A stretch of 5,655 nucleotides of DNA from a bacterium (GTDB lineage Bacteria > UBP14 > UBA6098 > B30-G16): assembly GCA_003645115.1 (NCBI GenBank), contig QNEG01000123.1, forward strand, positions 1 through 5,655. The letters are read 5' to 3'. The stretch's first letter is position 1. Every line of letters begins with the position of its first letter. The position numbers were made by a program, and so were the translations under genes. Under the pieces are notes generated by a model. That model worked only from the letters and a program-made list of their open reading frames with translations. It was not told where the DNA came from and ran no database searches. Shown here piece after piece: positions 1 to 5,655 of the stretch.

Positions 1-5
1 TTAAC

Positions 6-1910
6 TTGGTAATAATTACGACAATTGCCACTCTGTTATTAGGGGAAACTACTTTTATGGTTCCGATGAGAGATAGTGTATGTCTCGCCACCAGTGTGTA
101 TCTTCCGGAGGATACCGCATATTCTCCAGTGCCGGTGGTTCTGGTGAGGACACCTTATGGTCGAGGATATGGTGGTGCATTCGCTGATTCTCTTTTGGCT
201 CACGGTATCGGTTTTGTCAGTCAAGATACTCGTGGTCGCGGTGGTTCTGAAGGCGGTGATAGTTTATTTTTCAATGATGGCTGGGGAACTCGTCGCGATG
301 GATACGATACTGTGGAATGGTTGGCAGCACAGGAGTGGTGCAATGGCAAGATTGGATATTACGGCGGTTCGGCTTATGGAATAACCGGTTATCTTTGCGC
401 TGGAGCGAATCCACCTCATCTGGTGTGTGGTTTCGTTGCCTGCTCTGCAGCCGATTTATATCAACACGCTGCGTTTCCCTCGGGATGTTATCGAAAAGAA
501 CAGGTGGACACTTGGTTTTCCACTATGGGACTGGGACATTTGCTAAACCAAATGGTAGAAAATTATATCTACAATGAATTCTGGGATATGGTCAATATAT
601 TTACTCGGTTGGATTCCATCACCGTGCCTTTCTATCATATAGGTGGTTGGTATGATACTTTTTGCGAGGGCACAGTGGATGCCTTTTGCAAAATTCAAGC
701 TAATGGTGGCGAGGGTGCTTTAGGTAATCAGAAAATGCTAATCGGTCCGTGGTGTCACGGCAGATGGCGAAATCGGGACCAAGGTGACCTCATATACCCA
801 GAAAATAGCCTCTGGCAACCGGAACCACTGGCACTTATGTGGTTCGACCATTATCTTAAAGATGTCGATAATGGTATTCAGGATACATCTCCAGTAAGAG
901 TATATATAATGGGGGAGCCAACCGATACTGTCGATGGGTGTTATTGGCAGGAATTTTCACAATGGCCGCCAGAGGAATCTATCAAGGATTCACTATTTCT
1001 GCATTATGACCAATCATTATCTGCAAATCCCGATACAATAGATACTTTCCTGACCTATTTTCACGACCCTGGTTCTCCGATGCTTCACAATGGTGGAAGA
1101 AATCTATACTGGCTGGTCGGACCGAAAAATCAATTCTTTCAGGATATTTCGCCTCACGGAGTGATTTTCACCAGCGAAGTGTTGACTGAACCGGTGAAAC
1201 TTGTGGGAAGAGTAAAAGCAAAAATATTCGTATCATCGGATTGTGTGGACACCGACTTTATGGTAAGATTAGTGGATGTCTATCCCAGTGGCACTGCATA
1301 TCTGGTATTCGATGGTGCATTATGTGCTCGCTTTCGCCAGGGCACCGACCACGAAGTGTTTATGACACCAGGTGAGATTTATGAAATGGAAATCGACCTG
1401 GGCAATATCGCTATTTCATTCCAGTCGGGACACCGGATAAGAGTTGGAATCAGTTCGGCATTGACCAGCCGATATGAAGTCAATCCAAATACTGGTGAAC
1501 CATTCAGGCAAAATACATATACACAAATTGCGCATAATAATATTCATATCGGTCCATCTTATCCATCTCGAATTGTGTTCGATTTGCTCCCCGATTCTAC
1601 CGATGGTATATCGGAGAATACATTTAAACCGCAATCGCCAGAAATTAAACTCTATCCCAATCCGTTCAATTCGTCTATTGCCATAACCGCACCTGCGGGA
1701 GCGGAAATAGAAATATATGATTTGCGGGGGAATGTTGTGTATAAGCCCTCATCTTTCCAGAACAGTTGGGTGGGTCGCTCCAATGACAATCGAAGCGGGG
1801 TGAGTGCAATAATCTGGAAACCAGAAAGTAATATTCCAGCAGGGATATATTGGGTGAGAGTGAATACAGTTAGTTCTACATTGGAGAAAAAAATAATATA
1901 CATAAAATAG
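6..1910 (+). CDS. CocE/NonD-family serine hydrolase (S15-like) with C-terminal sorting tail, probably 5'-partial
   Basis: Likely an exported alpha/beta hydrolase cleaving an ester or amide bond; relatives include cocaine esterase, glutaryl-7-ACA acylases and X-Pro dipeptidyl peptidases, so the substrate is open. Residues are numbered from the TTG at 6. VPMRDSVCLATSVYLP (19-34) is the family's opening strand. RTPYGR (48-53) carries the oxyanion-hole Tyr51. GGSAYG (120-125) gives nucleophile Ser122, GGWYD (213-217) gives Asp217 and GPWCH (247-251) gives His251. WFDHYLKDVDNG (279-290) leads into the PepX_C-like beta domain, ending near SRIVFDLLP (521-529). A linker and a sorting tail (about 546-634) follow. 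The hydrophobic stretch at 2-13 looks like the core of a signal peptide. The frame is open to the left edge (AAC precedes the TTG), so the true start is probably a few codons upstream, and TTG 6 is only the first start codon visible. ATG 57 is an alternative that would remove the export signal. Gene 2 begins 9 bases after the stop. Family assignment is firm; substrate is unknown. Confidence 0.93.
   Translation: MVIITTIATLLLGETTFMVPMRDSVCLATSVYLPEDTAYSPVPVVLVRTPYGRGYGGAFADSLLAHGIGFVSQDTRGRGGSEGGDSLFFNDGWGTRRDGYDTVEWLAAQEWCNGKIGYYGGSAYGITGYLCAGANPPHLVCGFVACSAADLYQHAAFPSGCYRKEQVDTWFSTMGLGHLLNQMVENYIYNEFWDMVNIFTRLDSITVPFYHIGGWYDTFCEGTVDAFCKIQANGGEGALGNQKMLIGPWCHGRWRNRDQGDLIYPENSLWQPEPLALMWFDHYLKDVDNGIQDTSPVRVYIMGEPTDTVDGCYWQEFSQWPPEESIKDSLFLHYDQSLSANPDTIDTFLTYFHDPGSPMLHNGGRNLYWLVGPKNQFFQDISPHGVIFTSEVLTEPVKLVGRVKAKIFVSSDCVDTDFMVRLVDVYPSGTAYLVFDGALCARFRQGTDHEVFMTPGEIYEMEIDLGNIAISFQSGHRIRVGISSALTSRYEVNPNTGEPFRQNTYTQIAHNNIHIGPSYPSRIVFDLLPDSTDGISENTFKPQSPEIKLYPNPFNSSIAITAPAGAEIEIYDLRGNVVYKPSSFQNSWVGRSNDNRSGVSAIIWKPESNIPAGIYWVRVNTVSSTLEKKIIYIK
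41..46 (+). promoter_or_regulatory. Possible ribosome binding site for an alternative internal start of gene 1
   Basis: AGGGGA lies 10 bases before ATG 57 and is the same hexamer that precedes gene 2. The spacing is long (5 bases for gene 2, 7 for gene 3). If used, it would give a protein starting at the VPMRDS strand without the hydrophobic N-terminus. The sorting tail argues against this being the main start, so this is kept as a low-confidence alternative. Confidence 0.22.
1641..1907 (+). other. C-terminal sorting / FlgD-Ig-like domain of gene 1
   Basis: About 89 residues (546-634) at the very end of the hydrolase. In order they show IKLYPNPFNSS, a short strand pair, IEIYDLRGNVVYK, a low-complexity loop, AIIWKPE, NIPAGIYWVRVNT and the terminal strand EKKIIYIK. 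YPNPFN near the start and GIYxVR plus a basic terminal strand near the end are the pattern of T9SS type A sorting domains and related FCB-group tails, which direct exported proteins across or onto the outer membrane and are often cleaved off. Gene 2 ends in the same module. Whether this organism has a type IX secretion system cannot be seen here. Confidence 0.8.
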
Positions 1911-1914
1911 GGGA
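1909..1914 (+). promoter_or_regulatory. Ribosome binding site of gene 2, overlapping the stop of gene 1
   Basis: AGGGGA starts inside the TAG stop codon of gene 1 and ends 5 bases before ATG 1920. It fixes the start of gene 2 and suggests that ribosomes finishing gene 1 can re-initiate on gene 2 (translational coupling, inferred). Confidence 0.7.
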
Positions 1915-1919
1915 ATCTT

Positions 1920-3221
1920 ATGCGATGGTTAACAATTATACTCGTTTTTTCGACAGTTATATTCGCTCAACTGCCCGAGGAACCCGGACCTTATCAGGTG
2001 GGTTGCCGAGTGGATACATTAACTCGACCAAGTTCTACCGATACCAGCACTCGGGTGATGGCAGTATATACCTGGTATCCCGCCGACCCTATCGCAGGAT
2101 ACTGGATAGAAGAACTGCAGGCATACTGGCTGGCGACACCAGTATTGGGCGATACTGCCCGACCGATGGTAATATTTTCCCACGGTGGATGTGGGCATCC
2201 TATATCTTCGGTCTATTATATCAGCCATATCGCCAGCTGGGGATTTATTGTGATATCCACTATGCATCCGGGAAGTATGTGGGGTGAGGAGGATTGCTTG
2301 GATTCTGCATCACTTCACGATACCTGGCTAAATCGTCCCGACGATATAAGTTTCACTCTGGATACTATGATAACTCTATCTCATTCCACTCCGGATTTAT
2401 TTGGAATAATAGATACCACGAAAATGGGAATGTCTGGGCATTCATTCGGTGCTCGCACCACCTATGCGGTCTGTAGTCGCCAGGATTGGGCAAAATGTGG
2501 GCTGGCTTTTTCGGGCGATTATACAGATATATTCGGCGCACCAATCAATTGTATGGAGGATATCCGAGGAATCGATGTCCCCATTATGCTGATGTGTGGA
2601 ACTTACGATCTCGGTCTCGAACCGGAACATATGTTCGAAATTTTCGATACACTCGAACCCATAAAATACGCAGTGGAAATATCTCGCGCTGGACATTTTC
2701 ACTTTTCCGATACTTGCTCATCGGTTTTAGACCCGTATTGTGGTGCAGATTCTTTCCTGAATTACGATACAGCTCACACCGTAATTAAAAGATATGCTAC
2801 CGCATTCTTGTTTAAATACATTCTGGATGATGATAGATTTGTCGAATACCTTTATATGGATTATGACACAATCGCCACTATAATCGGTGAAACTACCTCC
2901 ACAGTAGGCAATGCAATGTCGATGAAAATAAAGGATTTTACTCTGTCCATTTCTCCGAATCCATTTAATGCATATTGCAAAATTACATTTCGATATCCAG
3001 TAGGAGAAGATGCTTTCTTTCACTCCACCCATAAGTTAGATTTTAAAATATATGACATCCATGGAAATGTAATGGATAGATATCGCCAAATACACCCATT
3101 GAATGATAATATATTTACTTTTATATGGAAGCCAGAAAAATCTGTAAGTAGCGGTGTATATTTTGTAAATATGGAATATAATAATGTAAACCTTATAGAG
3201 AGATTGATATATGTAAAATAG
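1920..3221 (+). CDS. Exported PAF-acetylhydrolase/dienelactone-hydrolase-like alpha/beta hydrolase with C-terminal sorting tail
   Basis: Encodes 433 residues. The N-terminus is a classical signal peptide: Met-Arg-Trp, a hydrophobic core, then likely cleavage after VIFA (residue 16) before QLPEE. GPYQVG (23-28) is typical of the mature start of PAF-acetylhydrolase-like proteins. IFSHGGCG (85-92) is the oxyanion-hole strand. GHSFG (173-177) is the nucleophile elbow with Ser175; the acid is probably Asp230 in MCGTYD, and the base His259 in AGHFHFSD. The triad is complete and in family order. The catalytic part ends near residue 310 and is followed by a linker and a sorting tail (about 338-433). 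A lipase, phospholipase A2-like or other carboxylesterase role is likely; the exact substrate is unknown. ATG 1920 has a good ribosome binding site and gives a full signal peptide, so the start is secure. It lies 9 bases after gene 1 and 10 bases before gene 3. Its 3' end is clearly more AT-rich than its catalytic half. Confidence 0.94.
   Translation: MRWLTIILVFSTVIFAQLPEEPGPYQVGCRVDTLTRPSSTDTSTRVMAVYTWYPADPIAGYWIEELQAYWLATPVLGDTARPMVIFSHGGCGHPISSVYYISHIASWGFIVISTMHPGSMWGEEDCLDSASLHDTWLNRPDDISFTLDTMITLSHSTPDLFGIIDTTKMGMSGHSFGARTTYAVCSRQDWAKCGLAFSGDYTDIFGAPINCMEDIRGIDVPIMLMCGTYDLGLEPEHMFEIFDTLEPIKYAVEISRAGHFHFSDTCSSVLDPYCGADSFLNYDTAHTVIKRYATAFLFKYILDDDRFVEYLYMDYDTIATIIGETTSTVGNAMSMKIKDFTLSISPNPFNAYCKITFRYPVGEDAFFHSTHKLDFKIYDIHGNVMDRYRQIHPLNDNIFTFIWKPEKSVSSGVYFVNMEYNNVNLIERLIYVK
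2931..3218 (+). other. C-terminal sorting / FlgD-Ig-like domain of gene 2
   Basis: About 96 residues (338-433): LSISPNPFNAYCKITF, then LDFKIYDIHGNVMDRYRQ, FTFIWKPEKSVSSGVYFVNM and the terminal strand LIERLIYVK. It matches the tail of gene 1 landmark for landmark (PNPFN, IYD..GNV, IWKPE, GIY/GVY, Y-I/V-K), although the catalytic domains in front differ. This points to a shared export or surface-anchoring route for both hydrolases. The DNA here is AT-rich: my hand count gives 42 G+C in the 160 bases 3061-3220. Confidence 0.8.
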
Positions 3222-3224
3222 GAG
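3220..3224 (+). promoter_or_regulatory. Ribosome binding site of gene 3, overlapping the stop of gene 2
   Basis: AGGAG starts in the TAG stop codon of gene 2 and is followed by 7 A/T bases before ATG 3232. It decides the start of the kinase and repeats the stop/Shine-Dalgarno overlap seen at the previous junction. Confidence 0.75.
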
Positions 3225-3231
3225 TAAAAAA

Positions 3232-5511
3232 ATGTCCAAGGTAATTCATATATTGATAATCGAGGATGAAATTGCGGATGCCCGATTGTTAGTGGAGGAA
3301 ATTCAGTCGGCGGAATATGAAGTAGTATATGAAGTTGTGAATTCGCTGGATACAATCGAGGAAGCGCTGGAAAGGAAAAAGTGGGATATAATCCTATGCG
3401 ATTACAATATGCCGGGTTTTAATGCTGTTAAAGTGCTGGAAATAATCGCTGGGAAAGACATTGCCACTCCTGTGATAGTAGTAAGTGGATTTATCGGTGA
3501 GGAAAAATCATTGGAATTGATGCGAACTGGTGCCCGTGATTTTATACTCAAGGACAATCTATCTCGACTTATTCCCGCTATCGAGCGCGAAATCGAGGAA
3601 ATGGATATCCGCAGGGATAGAAAACATAAGGAAATATTGTTGGAACAACAAAATAAACTAATCGATACTATACTGGGAACATCGGCAGATTTGATTTCAA
3701 TAAAAAGCAGAGATTTCACTTACCAGACAGTTAATTCTGCATTTTGCGAATTTCTGGGAATGGATAGAAACAAAATAATAGGGAAAAGCGATTTCGACAT
3801 ATTTTCCCCTTCGAAAGCTGAAAAGTATCAAAAATTAGATGCCAAAGTGTTGATTACCGATGAAGTGGAGATTTTCGAGGATGAAATTAAAAAAGGAGAA
3901 AATGTCCGATATTTTCATATAGCAAAAAACCCTATATACAATGCTAATGGAGCCACTGTGGGAATTCTAACTTCTATGCGCGATATCACCGAATTTAAAC
4001 TGGCGGTAGAGGCATTGCGCGAAAATGAGGAAAGATATAGAAGATTAGTAGAAGTCTCTCCCGATGGAATTATCGTTCATAATGATAAGGAAATTTTGTT
4101 TATTAACCAAGCGGGCTTAAAAATATTGGGATTCGATAATGATGAACTGATACGGGAAAAATCACTGACCGATTTTGTTCATCCTGATTCATTGGATATT
4201 GCGCAAAAACGGTTGGAACAAATATTAGAATTTGGCGAACCAGCAGGATTAATAGAAGAAAAATATATTACTACCGATGGCGATATAAGATTTGTGGAAA
4301 CTGCTTCCGTTCCGATATCGTGGCAGAATAGTCGAGCAGTGCAGACAGTAATTCGTGATGTTAGCAAACAGAAGCAAGCCGAACGAGCATTGTTAAAATC
4401 GCAAAAATTGGAGGCACTGGGAATGCTGGCTGGAGGAATCGGACACGATTTCAATAATTTCCTTACCGCAATATTGCTGAAAATATCACTGGCATTAAAA
4501 AGTCTCCACAACACAGAAAATGTAAAAGAATTATTGAACCAGTGTGAACATATAATTCAGAAAGCGAAGGGACTAACTCAGCAATTACTTACTTTTGCCG
4601 AGGGTGGAGCACCGATTATAAAACCCTGTTCGATAGAGGAAATAATCAAGCAAACTGCGGAATTTACACTCAGCGGTTCTAATGTTACCTGCACTTATTC
4701 TATCGATGAGAATTTGCTTTCTGCTCGAGCCGATGAGAACCAGATAAGTCAGGTGATTTATAATCTGATGATAAATGCACAACAGGCGATGCCCTATGGT
4801 GGAAATATAGATATTAATGCCGAAAATGTTATTTTATCTGAAAATAATCAGTTTGCTCTAAAACCTGGGAAATATGTTAAAATTACTCTTTCTGATAGCG
4901 GGAATGGTATTCCGAAAGAGCATCTGAATAAAATATTCGACCCCTATTTTACCACCAAGGAACGCGGTAGTGGATTGGGATTGGCGGTCGTTTACTCGAT
5001 TATAAAAAAACATCGTGGATATATTGGCGTGGAATCTGAACAAGGCAATGGAACTACATTTACGATTTATATTCCTGCTACCGAGAAAAAACCGCTTCCC
5101 GTGGAAATCGAACCTATCTCTACACAGATTAGCGAGGGAAAAATACTAATTATGGACGATGAACCAGAAATTCGTGAATCTCTGGCGGAACTTTTAAGCG
5201 ATTTCGGTTATTCCATCGATACTGCCAGTGAGGGTGGCGAGGCGTTGGAAAAATATCGGATAGCAAAACAGCAGAACAAACCATTCGATATAGTAATACT
5301 CGATTTGACCATACAAGGTGGAATGGGTGGTAAAGAGACAATCGACAAATTGCGCCGATTCGATCCACAGGTCAAAGCGATTGTATCCAGCGGATATTCC
5401 AATGATCCAATTATGGCAAACTACAAGGATTATGGCTTTTGTGGAATTATCACCAAGCCATATCGAGTGGATAAATTAATAAGTGTAATCAATAAGGTTT
5501 TGAATAATTGA
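3232..5511 (+). CDS. Soluble hybrid sensor histidine kinase, REC-PAS-PAS-HisKA-HATPase-REC
   Basis: Encodes 759 residues with no signal peptide or membrane segment, so it should sense or relay in the cytosol. REC1 (about 5-118) has acidic Glu11/Asp12, phosphoacceptor Asp57 in CDYNMPG, Ser85 and Lys107 (FILKD). PAS1 spans about 140-255 and ends in MRDITE; PAS2 spans about 265-380 and ends in IRDVSKQ; both have charged helical linkers. HisKA holds GHDFNN with phosphoacceptor His405. The HATPase shows the N box (Asn511, Asn515), G1 DSGNG (555-559), F box IFDPYFTTK (568-576) and G2 GSGLGL (579-584). REC2 (about 636-757) has Asp642/Asp643, phosphoacceptor Asp691, Ser720 and Lys742 (TKPY). All residues for autophosphorylation and relay are present. 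REC1 would receive phosphate or tune the kinase; REC2 would pass it on. There is no DNA-binding or other output domain, so a separate partner is needed and is not in the window. The signal bound by the PAS domains is unknown. It is the last gene of the apparent operon with two exported hydrolases. Confidence 0.96.
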   Translation: MSKVIHILIIEDEIADARLLVEEIQSAEYEVVYEVVNSLDTIEEALERKKWDIILCDYNMPGFNAVKVLEIIAGKDIATPVIVVSGFIGEEKSLELMRTGARDFILKDNLSRLIPAIEREIEEMDIRRDRKHKEILLEQQNKLIDTILGTSADLISIKSRDFTYQTVNSAFCEFLGMDRNKIIGKSDFDIFSPSKAEKYQKLDAKVLITDEVEIFEDEIKKGENVRYFHIAKNPIYNANGATVGILTSMRDITEFKLAVEALRENEERYRRLVEVSPDGIIVHNDKEILFINQAGLKILGFDNDELIREKSLTDFVHPDSLDIAQKRLEQILEFGEPAGLIEEKYITTDGDIRFVETASVPISWQNSRAVQTVIRDVSKQKQAERALLKSQKLEALGMLAGGIGHDFNNFLTAILLKISLALKSLHNTENVKELLNQCEHIIQKAKGLTQQLLTFAEGGAPIIKPCSIEEIIKQTAEFTLSGSNVTCTYSIDENLLSARADENQISQVIYNLMINAQQAMPYGGNIDINAENVILSENNQFALKPGKYVKITLSDSGNGIPKEHLNKIFDPYFTTKERGSGLGLAVVYSIIKKHRGYIGVESEQGNGTTFTIYIPATEKKPLPVEIEPISTQISEGKILIMDDEPEIRESLAELLSDFGYSIDTASEGGEALEKYRIAKQQNKPFDIVILDLTIQGGMGGKETIDKLRRFDPQVKAIVSSGYSNDPIMANYKDYGFCGIITKPYRVDKLISVINKVLNN

Positions 5512-5523
5512 TGCAATCTTGTG

Positions 5524-5549
5524 GGTTTATCGAACGGAAAATGTAAACC
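5524..5549 (+). terminator. Weak inverted repeat just after the kinase gene, doubtful terminator
   Basis: GGTTTA (5524-5529) is matched by TAAACC (5544-5549) around a 14-base loop, and it starts 13 bases after the stop codon. The stem is only 6 pairs, the loop is large and no T-run follows, so it is a poor intrinsic terminator. It is listed because of its position at the end of the operon. Confidence 0.2.
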
Positions 5550-5565
5550 GCAGATATATGCAGAT
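5550..5565. repeat. Two GCAGAT units in 10-base register
   Basis: GCAGAT occurs at 5550-5555 and again at 5560-5565, exactly ten bases apart, outside any gene. From memory, runs of CGCAGAT-type units with about this period occur as dispersed intergenic repeats in several bacterial genomes. This may be a decayed copy, or chance. Confidence 0.3.
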
Positions 5566-5606
5566 GCCGACTTCGCCATCAATTATCCTTCTCGATAAGG
5601 GAGATA

Positions 5607-5627
5607 GACGAATGCACAGCATTTGTC
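5607..5627. repeat. Nine-pair hairpin with ACA loop, dispersed palindrome or terminator-like element
   Basis: GACGAATGC (5607-5615) pairs with GCATTTGTC (5619-5627) across a three-base loop, with a single G-T wobble in nine pairs. A stem this tight is unlikely to be chance in a short intergenic gap. No T-run follows on either strand, so it does not look like a standard intrinsic terminator. It could be a dispersed palindromic repeat, an RNA 3'-end stabiliser, or part of a Rho-dependent end. It lies 95 bases after the kinase stop. Confidence 0.45.
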
Positions 5628-5655
5628 AGAGGGTTTGATTTGCAGAGTGTCAAAA

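Noticed and set aside
3177..3182. Exact TATAAT about 50 bases upstream of the kinase start, possible internal promoter
   Set aside because: The stretch is very AT-rich, so the hexamer is expected by chance. The best -35 candidate at 16-17 bases is poor, and FCB-group promoters usually follow another consensus (TTTG / TAnnTTTG), for which I found only near misses.
1641..3218. Reading the two C-terminal tails as a DNA-level repeat from recent duplication
   Set aside because: Similarity is visible only as protein landmarks. The nucleotide sequences and base composition differ strongly, so there is no recent repeat.
3020..3355. Long minus-strand open frames across genes 2 and 3 (also near 2727-3032 and 4179-4514)
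   Set aside because: They lie antisense to well-supported domains, give low-complexity or unlike-protein translations and lack convincing ribosome binding sites. They are shadows of the real genes.
5430..5579. Minus-strand frame of 49 codons starting with ATG (complement of 5577-5579) and preceded by AAGGA at good spacing
   Set aside because: More than half overlaps the conserved 3' end of the kinase on the other strand, the product has no recognisable domain, and its start falls in the repeat-like intergenic DNA. A chance frame is more likely.
5607..5627. Hairpin as a standard Rho-independent terminator
   Set aside because: No T-run follows the stem on the + strand, nor on the - strand. 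It is kept only as a structured repeat.
1..5655. CRISPR array, tRNA or rRNA gene, insertion sequence, attachment site
   Set aside because: Apart from the gap after 5511, coding sequence fills the window. I saw no regularly spaced repeats, cloverleaf, transposase or terminal inverted repeats with target duplication.

Overview
The window holds three genes, all on the + strand and packed head to tail with 9 and 10 bases between them. They fill almost everything from the left edge to position 5511. The layout reads as the middle or end of one transcription unit whose promoter lies outside the window. The last 144 bases (5512-5655) carry no gene I can support. They contain a clear short hairpin, a weaker inverted repeat and two GCAGAT units ten bases apart.

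Gene 1 (6-1910, probably 5'-partial) is a large serine hydrolase of the CocE/NonD (X-Pro dipeptidyl-peptidase S15-like) family. Gene 2 (1920-3221) is a smaller, exported alpha/beta hydrolase that resembles platelet-activating-factor acetylhydrolase and dienelactone hydrolase. Their catalytic parts are different, but both end in the same kind of roughly 90-residue tail (PNPFN ... YD.(H/R)GNV ... WKPE ... (A/S)G(I/V)Y(W/F)V ... Y(I/V)K). This is the Por-secretion / T9SS type A-like C-terminal sorting domain, or FlgD-Ig-like tail, of the FCB superphylum. Gene 3 (3232-5511) is a soluble hybrid histidine kinase with the order REC-PAS-PAS-HisKA(HDFNN)-HATPase-REC.

Organism: the tail domains, the moderately AT-rich composition and the many ATA/GAT/TAT codons suggest an uncultivated FCB-group bacterium or a similar candidate phylum (Cloacimonadota, WOR-3, Marinimicrobia or Zixibacteria-like). 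A typical proteobacterium or Gram-positive is unlikely. This is inference from protein style; there is no rRNA or marker gene here to settle it.

How the genes may work together: two hydrolases appear to be exported and possibly displayed or released at the cell surface through their tails, where they would cleave ester or amide bonds of an external substrate. The kinase is cytosolic and may share their transcript, and so may link phosphorelay signalling to their production. Substrate, signal and downstream regulator cannot be read from the sequence. I found no CRISPR array, RNA gene, transposon, phage gene or convincing new defence-like system. The most unusual items are the gene combination, a strong shortage of GATC sites, and the structured 3' intergenic stretch.
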